Shown here piece by piece: positions 23,047-34,242 of a stretch of DNA of 64,000 nucleotides. Positions within the stretch are counted from its first letter, which is position 1; every line of letters begins with the position of its first letter. A program made the translations under genes and the position numbers. Origin of the DNA: Neofusicoccum parvum (Eukaryota > Ascomycota > Dothideomycetes > Botryosphaeriales > Botryosphaeriaceae); NCBI GenBank assembly GCA_020912385.1, contig CP087221.1, positions 744,001-808,000 of the forward strand. The letters run 5' to 3'. The notes below the pieces were generated by a model, which saw nothing but the letters and a program-made list of their open reading frames with translations, was not told where the DNA came from and searched no databases.

Positions 23047-23927
23047 GTTGCGAAGGTTACCAAGGTTACGGATGAAGAGCCGTAGGGTTTGAGCAAAAGC
23101 GAAATTCTGTAGCACTCTTGTTTAATTCTCACATCAGTGGTTGACTGCTTGAATAGGAAGATAGAAGCCCTTGAGATGGCGCACGGTTCCGGGCTTGCGC
23201 GGTGTTTATGACTCATCTTTCCAATTCAACAAATCCACAACCCCCATAGACACTTCAGGCGCGAGATTGTCCTGGAAGACCACGGTGCGCCTGCATTACA
23301 AGAGTCTAGAAGAGTAAGCTGTGTCATTGGCTGTCAAGAACAGTGCGGGTACGGAACGAACATGTGTTTTAACCGCCGCCAAGTTTTCTGATGAGTCCAA
23401 ATAAGCCTCTGGATCATAGTCATGGGTCTTGCAGGTCATTCGGACGTCACTCGTGATCGTCTTGCTTCGGGAGAGGATTTTCTGGGGAATTCGGGGAGTT
23501 GGTGCGCTAATTAGCCGCATGAGCGCCGGTGGAGCCTTGGGCGGGTCCTGTTACCAGGATCTGAATCGTGGAAGCATTGCCGAACCCGCCGCATGAAGTC
23601 TGGCACGGGCACAATACCGAACAACCGTGGCACGACACAACACCACAACCAACGGTTGAGAGAAGAGTCATCAACTCTGGAGGACGGAAAAGTCAGCAAA
23701 GAGCGGAACGGATAGGTGTCTTCTCACCGGGGCACAAGTATCTTCCTCCTCATCTCGACTTCCGCTCTCCACCAACCCAAACCTCCTTTCTGCGAGCACA
23801 ACTATCGACAGACAATCCGCCAGCAGCCGCCAAAGCTCTCAACCAAGACCAAGCAAACAAACAACCAACGACCGGTTCGACGTCGACATTTCCAACACGC
23901 CCCTTCTCAAACACTACACCCACCACA
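23047..23927. other. intergenic with a possible small coding remnant on the minus strand
   Basis: Contains the protein-like minus-strand stretch at 23203-23518 described separately, and the CA/AC-rich 5' leader (23750-23927) of the following gene. Confidence 0.45.
23203..23518 (-). pseudogene. possible small gene or gene remnant
   Basis: From an ATG at 23518 a frame reads protein-like text (KTHDYDPEAYLDSSENLAAV, then SVPALFLTANDTAYSS) and stops near 23296. A second frame directly after (from about 23290 to the stop at 23203) reads VFQDNLAPEVSMGVVDLL and ends in a natural-looking stop. No good donor/acceptor pair joins the two parts. It may be a frameshifted C-terminal relic, perhaps of a hydrolase, or a small gene with an unusual intron. 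Evidence is only amino-acid composition. Confidence 0.25.
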
Positions 23928-24590
23928 ATGTCGACTACTACTTCGACCATGGCCCGTGGCCGCCAACTCAGCACCGACCTCATCAACTCGAGACGGGCCC
24001 CCAAGCCGGAAACCACTGCTCAGCCAACCACCAAAGAGATCAAACTCACCTCCTCAGCCGGCCTGATGGGATCCAAATGGGCACCAAAGCCCGCTCAGCC
24101 TGAACCTCAAGCTCAAGCTCAGCCTGAGCCCGAGATCCCGACTACCTCTGAACAAACCCCTGATGAGCCAGAGGCAAAGCCGGAACCGGAAATCACCACC
24201 ACCACCACTGAGCCGGACAAGAAGCCCGAGCCAGAAACCACCCTCCAGCCAACCAAGAAGAGCTGGGCAGACCTCTACGAAGAGGACATCGAGAACGAGA
24301 GTAACACCACCACCACCACCACCACCTCAGAACCAGAGAGCGACGACGCCTCGACAACAACAAAAACCACCTCACCACCCAACGACAACAAGTCGACTAC
24401 CCCCAGCAAAGAGCCCACCGAGGAGCAACCCAAGAGCAACAAGCCCCCTGCGGGCATGCTCAACTCCCGCTGGGCCGACGCCAACTACGAGTGCAAACCC
24501 ACACAGACGCGCGCCGGGAGCCGCACAGCGCACGCCAACGACCGCCCTGCCAACAAGAAGCAGTCGAGCAAGTGGCGAAGGAGGAAGTGA
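23928..24590 (+). CDS. low-complexity protein with repeated S[KR]W motifs
   Basis: The start has a strong fungal context (CACCACAATG) and gives 220 residues. Thr, Pro, Glu, Lys and Ser dominate, with Thr runs from ACC repeats and PEPE-type repeats (residues about 60-150). Short elements recur: INSRRAPKPE near residue 21, LMGSKWAPKP near 47, MLNSRWADAN near 180 and QSSKWRRRK at the C-terminus, plus KSWADLYEED. The repeated G/N-S-[KR]-W-A core looks like a short linear binding motif spaced along a disordered chain. There is no signal peptide or TM segment. The terminal basic cluster could bind nucleic acid or direct nuclear import. Function unknown. Confidence 0.7.
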   Translation: MSTTTSTMARGRQLSTDLINSRRAPKPETTAQPTTKEIKLTSSAGLMGSKWAPKPAQPEPQAQAQPEPEIPTTSEQTPDEPEAKPEPEITTTTTEPDKKPEPETTLQPTKKSWADLYEEDIENESNTTTTTTTSEPESDDASTTTKTTSPPNDNKSTTPSKEPTEEQPKSNKPPAGMLNSRWADANYECKPTQTRAGSRTAHANDRPANKKQSSKWRRRK

Positions 24591-25736
24591 ACGGAGACCG
24601 GGAGGCAATTCGGCCAGGTGGCCGGTACTCTTTTCCCCCATTTCCCGCCACGCCCAACTGGGTTTGGGGTTTTTGACGAGGCCGATGGATTGGGAGCTGG
24701 GGATGCCCCGGGCGGACAGGCGGCGGGATCCATGGTCACGGGGCTGAGCCTGACGACGACGTCGGCGAGGGAAGAGGGTGTAGGGACCCTTTGGAGCGTT
24801 TTAACGCGTTTCTAGCCAGAATGATACCCATTTAAGCTGGTTTTCAATGGTTTCAATGCTCGTGGCTGTTGTGAGGTGCCCTGTTCTTGGCAGTCCGGCG
24901 CCTTCAGGATGCACACGCTTGTTCTCCGCGCTTCCGTCTGCGTGTAGTGGTGACGATGGGGCCCTTTGTGATGAGTCACGTGATTCAGAACCGTTGTAGT
25001 TCTTTCTTTGTCCTGAAGAGACCAATGATACAAGAGGATTGATAGATATGCAAGCCGCGGTGACTAGGTAAATTGTTGATGAGCTTCCTCCCGGACAATC
25101 AGCTGAGCATGCCGTCCTGGAGTAATCTGGCTGAGCTGATGGAGGAGTGGAGCGCGGCGAAGGACTCGTATACGCTCATCGCTCAACCGGTGAGCCAGCT
25201 AAATGAGCGATATTTTTGCCACGCGCAAATTTCTCCCAAAGGCGTGCATTGCGTGATGCGGAAGACGGCCGATGGGTGGTGGCGCAGGCGTCGGCGAATG
25301 TCCGCGGCGGGTCGGTGTCTCGCCGACGGCCGTCGACTCCAATCGCTGGTCGACATTCACGCTGACACGCTCGGAGTTAGCGTCCATATCATCGGAGTTG
25401 GCTGCAGGACGGGGCTGCAGAGTGGGAGGGTGGGCGAGCGAGGTGAGTCAACCGAGTCGAGACCTCAGGCAGCCGGCAGCGGGAGCGGCTCGAGTTTGCG
25501 TCCCGCACCCGCTGCAGCCAACCACCGCGTCTCCTGCCACTCCAGCCCGTTGCAATGCCCACACCTGCAGCCACTACGGGAAGCTCGGCCGTTCTCAGCG
25601 CTAGATTCATCGTTACGGGCAAGATGACGCCTAGCCGTTCGCCGCCTCTGCTCCACTCGCCGAACCTCTTCACTCCCTCTCCTCCAGAACCTCTTCCACC
25701 CAGAAAACAACCGCCTGCTTGCCGGATCCCTCATAG
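24591..25736. other. intergenic, promoter of the MFS transporter
   Basis: GC-rich, with no frame showing coding character. An E-box-like CACGTG-related GTCACGTGAT occurs at 24974-24983 and GCGTCACGTG just inside the next coding region. Confidence 0.4.
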
Positions 25737-27695
25737 ATGACCTCTGGAAATGCGTCACGTGCCTCAAGTCAGCCCAGCGATGGCAGAAACGTGAGCGATA
25801 ACGGCCTTCTACCCGCTTTCTCGAGCCCCGGAGATTTTCAGACCGACGAACCGGACCAGCCCCTTCCATCGAGCAGAGCTCCACAAAACGATCAAGCTTT
25901 CGATGCCAAGTCGAGACAAGCAAATAAGACGCAGGATGACCGTCAGCCTCCCCCCGGAATAAGCACGCAATCTGGCGTCACCCAGCTGCCCCTCATCGAC
26001 GAGGATGAGCAGGCAGAAAGAGCAAAGGACAAGCCTGTAACATGGCGCTCACTTCCGCGGAAAGACCAGCTCGTCATTCTGACGCTGGCGAGGCTGTCGG
26101 AGCCGTTGACGCAGACCTCACTGCAGGCCTACATGTTCTACCAGCTGAAGTCATTTGACCCCTCGCTGCCAGACTCGACCATCTCGTCGCAGGCAGGAAT
26201 ACTGCAAGGCGCCTTCACCGCAACGCAGTTCGTGACTGCTATTGCCTGGGGTCGCGTAGCAGACTCTGAGTGGGCTGGCCGAAAGAAGGTCATTCTCATA
26301 GGCCTGCTGGGAACAGCCATCTCCGCCCTCGGCTTCGGATTCTCGAAGACCTTTGCTACGGCTGTGGTCTTCCGCTGCCTTGGAGGAGCACTCAACGGCA
26401 ACGTCGGGGTGATGCGTACCATGATTGCCGAAATCATCAAAGAAAAGAAGTACCAGTCAAGGGCGTTCCTGCTACTTCCCATGACGTTCAACGTCGGAGT
26501 CATCATCGGACCCATCCTCGGCGGTCTCCTTGCCGACCCCGTAGCAAGCTATCCGAGATTGTTTGGTCCCGGTTCAGTGTTTGGAGGCAAAGATGGCGTC
26601 GGTTGGATGACGAAGTGGCCATATGCTTTGCCAAATCTGGTCAGCGCGGTGTTCCTGTTCTGTTCCGCCATGGCCATTATCTTTGGGCTTGAAGAGACTC
26701 ACGAAGCCCTTCAAGACAACCCGGATTTTGGCATCAGGCTCCGTCGCTGGATCTCGAAGCGTGTCTTCCATCGCCATTCGGAAGATGGCTACGAACAGAT
26801 ACCCACCGACGATCGCCCACATACTCCAAATGTTCCTACGGACATCGAGATGGCAACCACACCAGTCACGCCGACGACGCCACTATTCCCAGACACGACG
26901 GCCAAACGTGTGCGCAAGCAGAAGCTACCTCTACGCCGCATATGGACACGCAACGTGGTCCTGACATTCATCTCCCACGGCTTCCTCTCCATGCACGTCG
27001 GCACCCTCAACAACCTCTGGTTCATCTTCCTCTCCACCCCACGCTTCGACCCAGCGCACCCGTCCCCACCCAGCCACACGCAGCAACGGCTCCCCTTCAA
27101 CTTCACCGGCGGCCTGGGTCTCCCACCGGCGCGCATCGGTCTCGCCCTCGCCATCCTCGGGGTGATCGGGCTGTCACTGCAGCTCCTCGTGTACCCGGCC
27201 GTCAGCACGCGGCTCGGCACCATCCGCTCATACCGTTCCTCGCTGCTCCTCTTCCCCGTCGCCTACGCCGTGATCCCGTTCCTCGCGCTCATCCCGTCGC
27301 GGGACCCGCCGCCGGCCGCCGCGTCCGGTCCGCTGGTTTGGATTGGTATCACGGCCGCGCTCGTCATCGTGGTGTCCGGCCGCACGTTCGCGCTGCCGTC
27401 CGGCACGATCCTGGTCAACAACTGCTGCCCGCATCCGAGCGTGCTGGGCACCATCCACGGCATCGGGCAGTCCGTCAGCAGCGGGTCGCGCACGCTCGGG
27501 CCGGTCATCGGCGGGTGGGCGTTTGGGCAGGGGCTGAGGCTGGGGGTGGTGGGGCTGGCGTGGTGGGTGCTGGCTTGCGTGGCTATTGTTGGCGCGGTCG
27601 CGGCAACGTTTGTCAGAGAGGGCAATGGGCATGAGATTGTGCTGCCTGGGGAAGAGGAGAAGGAGGACGAGGATGCGGATCAGCGGAGGGATTGA
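25737..27695 (+). CDS. MFS transporter, ZIF/YCR023C-like
   Basis: A single exon of 652 residues. The N-terminal ~105 residues are hydrophilic and disordered; membrane domains begin at LPRKDQLVILTLARLSEPLTQ. MFS motif A appears as AWGRVADSEWAGRKKVILIG between TM2 and TM3, with a conserved RCLGGALNGNVGVMRTMIAE in TM4 and FNVGVIIGPILGGLLADP in TM5. A long cytosolic loop (residues about 325-395, Thr/Pro-rich) separates the halves, and the C-terminal half ends GQSVSSGSRTLGPVIGGWAF. This order, including the LEETHE motif after TM6, is typical of the fungal family related to yeast YCR023C and plant zinc-induced facilitators. The substrate is not inferable. A short acidic/Lys tail faces the cytosol. 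Confidence 0.93.
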   Translation: MTSGNASRASSQPSDGRNVSDNGLLPAFSSPGDFQTDEPDQPLPSSRAPQNDQAFDAKSRQANKTQDDRQPPPGISTQSGVTQLPLIDEDEQAERAKDKPVTWRSLPRKDQLVILTLARLSEPLTQTSLQAYMFYQLKSFDPSLPDSTISSQAGILQGAFTATQFVTAIAWGRVADSEWAGRKKVILIGLLGTAISALGFGFSKTFATAVVFRCLGGALNGNVGVMRTMIAEIIKEKKYQSRAFLLLPMTFNVGVIIGPILGGLLADPVASYPRLFGPGSVFGGKDGVGWMTKWPYALPNLVSAVFLFCSAMAIIFGLEETHEALQDNPDFGIRLRRWISKRVFHRHSEDGYEQIPTDDRPHTPNVPTDIEMATTPVTPTTPLFPDTTAKRVRKQKLPLRRIWTRNVVLTFISHGFLSMHVGTLNNLWFIFLSTPRFDPAHPSPPSHTQQRLPFNFTGGLGLPPARIGLALAILGVIGLSLQLLVYPAVSTRLGTIRSYRSSLLLFPVAYAVIPFLALIPSRDPPPAAASGPLVWIGITAALVIVVSGRTFALPSGTILVNNCCPHPSVLGTIHGIGQSVSSGSRTLGPVIGGWAFGQGLRLGVVGLAWWVLACVAIVGAVAATFVREGNGHEIVLPGEEEKEDEDADQRRD

Positions 27696-28041
27696 GTGGG
27701 GGTGCGATTTGGAAGATGGCAGTAGAGGAATGGGATTTCATTGGGTGATTGCTGCGTGAATGATTCCACGATAGACTATAGACTCGAATGGTATTTTTGA
27801 TTCGGAATCTTCGACCAGACATAGCCACAACCGGTCACGTGGGCGACGATGGCGGGGGAGAAAGCTCGGGCCCCCGGTTATCGATTGGAGCGGATGATGA
27901 CATCTTTGACGGACCGGGGGCCCGCCGCCGCCACTTTCTCAGCTCCAGAGCTCTTGTGTGATTCCAAATCTCCCACGCTCACTGCCTCAACTCGCGCCCC
28001 CCCAGCACCGCCTCCGGAATCAGTCTCGCATAAGACAGCCC
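27696..28041. other. intergenic, MsrB promoter
   Basis: Holds the 3' flank of the MFS gene and the promoter of the MsrB gene. No gene or repeat seen. Confidence 0.45.
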
Positions 28042-28724
28042 ATGCGCTTCCCATCCTTCCCCACCGTCGTCCGCGCCTTTTATACCCTCAGCAACACCGC
28101 AGCACGCCGCTTCTCGCCCTCCCACCAGCACGCCTTCGCAGCCGCCTCGCCGCGCCTCCCGCCCACGCTCAAGTCCATGCCCACAATCCCGTTCCTCGGA
28201 TCGCTCTTCTCCAGCTCCAGCCGGGCCACCATGTCGTACCCCGTCCAAAAGACCGACGACGAGTGGCAAGCCATCCTCTCACCCGGTCCGCCACGCCCCC
28301 CGCCCTCCCACCTCCCACGCCCCGCTAACCCCCAGCAGAACAATTCCGCGTCCTCCGCAAACAAGGCACCGAAGCGCCCTTCAGCGGCGAGTACGACAAG
28401 CACGCGCCCTCCGCCGGCGTGTACGCGTGCGCGGGGTGCGCGGCGCCGCTGTACACGGCGCGGCAGAAGTTCAAGTCGGGCTGCGGCTGGCCGGCGTTCT
28501 ACGACACGGTGCCGGGCGCGGTCGTGCGCCACACCGACCGCACGTTCGGCATGGAGCGCACCGAGATCGTGTGCGCGAGCTGCGGCGGCCACCTGGGGCA
28601 TGTGTTCAAGGGGGAGGGGTACGCGACGCCGACGGATGAGCGGCATTGCGTGAATAGTGTGAGCTTGAGGTTTGAGGCGGAGGGGAAGGAGGGGGAGGGG
28701 GAGGGGAAGGGGAGTAAGGTGTAG
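28042..28724 (+). CDS. peptide-methionine (R)-S-oxide reductase, MsrB type
   Basis: Two exons (28042-28285, 28336-28724; 50-nt intron, GTCCGC donor) give 210 residues. The first ~65 residues are Arg/Ser/Ala-rich without acids, a likely mitochondrial presequence. An internal ATG at 28231 (MSYPVQKTDDEW) could give a cytosolic form. The catalytic domain has EQFRVLRKQGTEAPFSG, two zinc-binding CxxC pairs (CAGC and CASC), the core KSGCGWPAFYD and the nucleophile region RHCVNSVSLRF, with Cys as active-site residue. MsrB repairs oxidised methionine (R form) with thioredoxin. The C-terminus is a short Gly/Glu/Lys repeat not found in most homologues. Confidence 0.96.
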
Positions 28725-29248
28725 GAGATATCTTGTGGGGTGGCGGAATGAGTTTGGTTTGAGCGTGGGGTTGGTCTGGGGATGAGGTGCTGTCTGTGGG
28801 GTTAGCTGTGTGCGGCATGTCGGAGTAAGGAGCGTTCATTAAGGTCAATTCGTGTTGTGAGAGTGCTTGAATTTCAGATGCCACATTCACACGTGTACAA
28901 TTCATTCCATTATAACCATCGACTGGGTGTAGTATTTCTTTATTGCTTTCGTATTTTCCCGCTTCTTTGGTATCTGTTCAATCGCAACCCGGCTGTGATC
29001 CAAATGTACCCCGGCTCAATAAACCAAATCCTAACGCCATCGCCCATTGTTTCGACGACAAAAGGTATTATGCAATGCAATCGTAGCATCGTGAAAGTCC
29101 CATAACCCGTCCATCATAATTCAATGCACTCCAGTTCCATCCGTCTACAACGACCATTTCCAAACAAGCCTCGACTTTTTATTCGACGTGGTTGCCTTTT
29201 ATTACACATCACTCCCAAAGTATAAGTTGCCTGGCGGCGGCGTGACAT
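28725..29248. other. intergenic between convergent genes
   Basis: 3' flanks of MsrB (plus) and of the 47-residue membrane protein (minus). AT content rises around 28860-29110. No gene seen. Confidence 0.45.
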
Positions 29249-29392
29249 TTACGGCTCGGACATCTCGCTCTCGCTCGGCGGCTGGCGCGCGAAGCCCATC
29301 CGTTGTTGCAGGTAGTAGATGACGTAGGCGACGATGGCGATGACGATGAACAGGATCAGGACGATCAGGAAGATGACGATGTTGCGCTTCAT
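29249..29392 (-). CDS. 47-residue single-pass membrane microprotein
   Basis: The frame starts MKRNIVIFLIVLILFIVIAI: a two-basic-residue start followed by about 27 uninterrupted hydrophobic residues rich in Ile and Val, then YYLQQRMGFARQ and an acidic Ser/Glu tail (SESEMSEP). Charge bias puts the N-terminus on one face and the tail on the other; with no cleavage site it would be a signal-anchor or tail-anchored type. The encoding is synonymous-rich (ATC/GTC) as in expressed genes here, and the TM composition is far from random GC-rich sequence. Function unknown. A second tiny membrane protein lies 1.8 kb away on the same strand. Confidence 0.6.
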   Translation of the reverse strand: MKRNIVIFLIVLILFIVIAIVAYVIYYLQQRMGFARQPPSESEMSEP

Positions 29393-31158
29393 GGTTGCGG
29401 TTGGTAGTGGGACGGGTTTTTGGGTGGCTGGGTTGGCGGAGGCTGGTCGGCGAAGCGAGGCTCAAGTATTTGGGCAGCAGATACCTCGTGGGCAACAGAT
29501 AGTTCGGTGTGGGCGAGTGGTAGGTTTAATTGCTGGATTGACAAGCGGACTTGGTGCGGAGTGGTGGTGGTCGAGGTGGAGGGGGCGCCGAGTGTGCTGG
29601 CAGTGCGTTGGCGGCTGGTGGTGTGTTTACAGCGCTTAAGCGGTCAACGAGAGTGCTTGTTGCTGCACAGGAATTAGCACGGATGGGAGTGGACTGCACG
29701 GCAGCTGCGGAGCGAGCCTTACAATTATCTGCGCGACGCAATGCTGCACAATGCTGCGTTGTTCGATGTCCGGATGGGGAGATCGACTGGGGCAGCGGGA
29801 TTGGCGTTGGCGCGGGGTCGATCTGGCGGGCGGCGGCAGGGCGGATGGTATGGATGCTGCGCGCGCGCACCGTCAAGCAGACAGGAAGACTTGGGAGTGG
29901 ATGGAGCAGTGGGTGAGTGGAGTAGGTTCTGGAATGTCACGGCGCAATCTTTTTGTAAGAATGGTCTGCCACGCTCTTTTTCGCATGTCGCGAGGCTGGA
30001 CGGGGAGGCTGGGGATGCGGGAGGCTGGTGCCGCCGTCGAGCGCTAGTCAGCCCGTCGCCTCAGCGCCCGCCGCCCGCGACCCCTCCGCGCCGCCTCACT
30101 GGCCAATGGCTCGCCGCCCGCCCTCGGTCGCGCGAGAGCAGGTTTGTTGTCCTGGAGCTTGGCCTGACCGAGCTGTGAGATCTGACCATGCGGCTGCATC
30201 CCCCGGACAACTTGACCATGCAGGACCGGCGCGCTGGCGGGTGCCTGCAGCTGAGCAGCCCTAGCCGGCTGTTGAGCAACCTCCACTGCATGCATCAGGA
30301 ACCGCACTTCACACCTCACACCCGACTCGTGGCTGTTCCAGCTCAATCCACACCTTGAAGATCTGGCTTTCAGGACAAGTCCAGCCGCAGCAAAGTGATC
30401 CACCTCACCCAGCTCTTCTGACCGGAGAACCTCACTGCCATGTTGCGCATGTCACGCAAAGAGGAGCGTTCTCGCCATTCTGAATCTCGACATCGCGCCT
30501 CGAGGAAGTCTGCCTCCCATCCTGAGGGCTCTCATTGGGTCTGAGCACTCTGCACAAAATCTGCCATTTCAATGTCTTCTCTACTGCTCTCTCATTGATG
30601 AACACGAAAGTCGACATCTTATCTTTGGAGAAACTGTACCAAACAGGAAGAACCGGCATCGAGGGTTTCATGTGAAAGGCTGTCACCAGACCGCTTCAGA
30701 CGCTCGCGCTCGACTCTTTCCTTTTCAAGCAACGATGCACGGCTCAGAGCGCATCAAAGGCTTGGATGTACCAGCACAGCCAACGGAACCATGATTCATC
30801 GTCATTCCGGCTCGGCTCGCTTGTGTAGGTGGTTGCACCGTTTAGTAAACACCTCGGGCAAATGGGCGTCGTGGTATAAAGCGGGACCTAGCACCGCAAC
30901 GGCCGCAAGAACAGCAACAAAGTCCGCACAAGGTCGTCGAGCAGTCATGAAAGGCATCGATGTATTCCTCCATAAGTCATTAGAAGGAGGTTGTGGTGTC
31001 TTAACGACCCAGAATTAATCACAGATCAACAGCCCCGGAGTTAAAGACCGTCCTAACGACCGTACCGCGGCAAGCCGGTGCGCCCAAGCGACAACAGAGT
31101 ATAAAGACCCCAAGCCCATCCACATCCCCCAGACCGTACACGACCTCCCCCTCTCCAT
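29393..31158. other. intergenic, no supportable gene
   Basis: About 1.8 kb, GC-rich to 30.3 kb then more balanced. Many short frames on both strands, none with motifs or splice continuity. It would hold the promoter of the 47-residue membrane protein and the 3' flank of the 67-residue one. Confidence 0.45.
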
Positions 31159-31362
31159 TTATTTCCCCGGTGGTTTGGGAGCCCCGGATGTCGACCCGAC
31201 CAGCGTCGAGTTCCCGGTGCTGTACGCCCCTGACCACTTGCCGGCCATGGCCTTCTTCTTCGCCTGGTCGTTCGAGTACGCCCGGTAGAACCAGAAGCCG
31301 CCGGCCAGCAGCGCGACCACGATGACGCCCGCGATGACTCCGACAAGGATGGCGACACCCAT
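31159..31362 (-). CDS. 67-residue single-pass membrane microprotein
   Basis: The frame starts MGVAILVGVIAGVIVVALLA, a Gly/Val/Ala-rich membrane segment of about 26 residues ending in aromatic GGFWFYRAY, then a basic stretch (DQAKKKAMAGKW) and a Ser/Gly/Pro tail ending KPPGK. Glycines spaced by three or four suggest possible helix packing or oligomerisation. The basic stretch after the TM predicts a cytosolic C-terminus. The frame stays open upstream of this ATG but without protein-like sequence, so 31362 is chosen. Function unknown. Confidence 0.6.
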   Translation of the reverse strand: MGVAILVGVIAGVIVVALLAGGFWFYRAYSNDQAKKKAMAGKWSGAYSTGNSTLVGSTSGAPKPPGK

Positions 31363-34242
31363 GGCTCGCGTGGGGATTTCTTGGTGGTTGCAACGGCTTT
31401 TTCGAGACGGGAATTGATCGGGCAGCTGTTTTCCGCGGCGCGCAGGGGAAAAAGTCAATAGGGGGTGGAGGACCGTGCTGTTGGGGTTGAGCGGCCTCTC
31501 ACCTTCTCGCGCACGGCGGCGTCCTCGCGGCTGGTCTGTCGTCAAGAGCGTGGTACAAAACTGAGGATTTCCCGTCGGTGTTTGTGGAGACCTGGTTTAG
31601 CTTTCTGGGGGGGACTCAGCAGCCCTTGGCCTTCATGACTACTTGACTCCCGCCCGGTGGGCATCTCCGCGCGCACGTCGCTCCATGAGCAGCACGCCTG
31701 GGCTGGGGTGTGGCCCATCGTGCTCAACACGCCCCGAGTCATGTGACACGAGCAAATGAACATCCTGACTTACGAAGTTCCAAACCTTATCAATCATCGG
31801 GAGCGGGCTGCCGAAATGACTGCCGGGAGCCGTGCGCGGCGCGGCAATTTTGGGGCCAGAACGGCTCCCATTTGACCGCACCGCCGCCCTTCCCTGATCT
31901 TTTGCCGTCTTGAGGACTTCGACATCGGCCCATCCGCCACGAGGGAGACGCGTGCGAGGAGGGTCCACAACGGCGATCGACGGGGGCCGTGCGGCGTATC
32001 TTCTGAGGCGGTAGGGCTGGCCGTTGGAGATGAGGCCATTCGAGAGCGCCGGCGGGAGCCAGATGGGACGGCGATCTTTCATGCGAAGGCATCTTCCGTC
32101 CAGCGCCGGTGCCGCTCGTCGAGATGCGCTGCAAATTGGTGCTGGTGCCTGCCGGTGGGACTTAGGGGCTGGAGACTCGGCCTCATGCAGGTGGACCAGG
32201 GGGGAGGGGCTCTGGCGAATTGATGGCAAGGATGACTCGCGCGGACTGGACGGGGAGGAACAGAGCGGGTAAAAGAGCAAAGTCTACGCGGCGGCACGCA
32301 GCGCGCGTGGAATCTGTTGCCTTCGAGGGCGCAGCAAGATGCAGATCTCGACCTGGTGAAGTAAGTACCTGCAGAGGGAAATGAAACCGGCGCGGGGAAT
32401 GCGAGGCTGGGGTACAAGAGGGGACAAGGCCACCAGGTCTTGGTGCACTCGCGACAATCTGTCTTGGAAACATCGTTCGATTTCTCGTCCGCCTGCTGAA
32501 GAGTGGTTGTGGGTTGGCAAGTAATGCTGCGTCATATTTGGCAGCGTTGATGGTGGTCCGGGCAGCAGACGGCGTGCTGCTGACGCGACGGTCATCGCTC
32601 TCCTTCCAATGACTCCACGCCAACCCTCGTACATCGAGGATCGCCCCGCATCTTCCAGCTGATCACAGGAGAACATGGTCGAGCTCGGGACAGGCGAAGA
32701 ACCGTATCTTGGATGCCGAACGAATCCGCTTCGGCCCGCAGCGTCGATGAACATGTCCACTCCGCAGGTCAGCACGGCCAGCGACGAGTGCCATACACGC
32801 CATCCAATGCATCCCAGCGAGGAGGTGGTGTGCAACACTGTGAGATGCGACGTGTCTGCTCAACCGCGCAGCTTGACCGCGTGAATCCACCCAGAGCAGA
32901 GCGCCAGCCCACGGTACTCACACTTCAGCCGCGCTTTCCGGTCATTTTCTCCAGAAATCGTGTTCTCCGGGTCACGCTCGGCGTATGATTCCCTGGAGCA
33001 GCCGTTGGGTCTTTGTGCGTAGCATCATGGTGCTTCTACCTTGATGCTTCCGGCAGATTCGGAAGTTCTGGTGCTCGTGGAATCGCTCGTTCTCTGAATA
33101 AGTCAGCAACATTTAACGAAAACAACTGGGATTTCTTACAACTTGCTGAACACGTCCAATCGCTCGTGGAGACAGAAAGAGTGGAAAGTGAAGAAGAGTA
33201 GCGTTGTTGCGAACTTCAGCTGTCCCATGTCGTCCACCGTCCCGGCTGGGCGCTTCATCCGTACGTTTCCGAACGTTTCGAGGTGAACGGTATCCACGCA
33301 AGCGTCGGCACTTAGGCACCCGGCTCTTGAGGATCTCCGGATCTCCATTGAGGTTCCGTCGGTGCTTTTCTTCCACCATGTTGAACAAAGTTACTTCCCG
33401 TCTCAAGGCAATACGACATGCGCTTCCATGTGGCGTTCAGTCGTATGACGCCAAGTGCCGTCGAATATTCCATTCCTCAGCGTGATGATTCTCTAGGCCG
33501 AGATGAGGGAGCATCGTTCAATGTGAAGCACCCTAGAACAAGGCCAAGACACCGGCGTCTGAACAGAGTTTTGGACCGCATACAGCCAAGCGTGCGGCTA
33601 TGCCAAGATGCTGGGGACTCCACAACGCTTCCAGTAATGCTACGCGAGTATTTGTTTGAGACCCTGGGGTTTTGTAAGCGACGAGAGCTAGCCACAGCCC
33701 TATCTGCAGGGCTGAAGATTGGCTGGCGTGCGGGCGCAGAGCACGGCCCTCTCTCGGCACTTGGAATGATGTCGTTGTAACACTCCTGTACAAGGGGGCT
33801 GGCTAATTGCATGGCTTGACTGTCGGCCCGGGCACGTTTTGTGCTATTTTTGAATAGTCTGGCCAATCAGACGGCGCGGGACCGGATTGCGGGTGTGGCT
33901 TGGAGGCTCAAAAGCCCCCTGTACTGTCGGCCCTACATTTCTTGTCGTCGTTATGCGCTATCTGGAGAAGGCATGTGGACATGCTTCCTTTCGTATCTCG
34001 AGATGGGGAGTCAGGGATGACGTTGCTGTTCCGTCCTACACTGAGTCGCCCAGGCGTCCTTCACGATGGGAGCACCTCTCAGCCAGCCAGATACTTAAGA
34101 AGATTGAGGAAACGCATTGGAAAGACATCAGCAGCGGTTGCTTATTCCTTCGTTCTACAACTCAACATACAAATCACTTCGTCGCTCTTTCACCACCAAG
34201 AACATCCACTCTTTCTCTACATCAGTCCCTCTTTTCAAAACC
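31363..34242. other. long intergenic region upstream of the secreted protein
   Basis: About 2.9 kb. The strand-symmetrical long open frames in 31.6-32.9 kb reflect high GC and show no domains, consistent starts or splice logic. Positions 34090-34242 are a CT/CA-rich leader just before the next start. No gene supported. Confidence 0.45.

Noticed and set aside
31639..32838. Several overlapping minus-strand frames of 140-213 codons
   Set aside because: No ATG-consistent start, no domain, frames open in parallel on both strands from GC bias.
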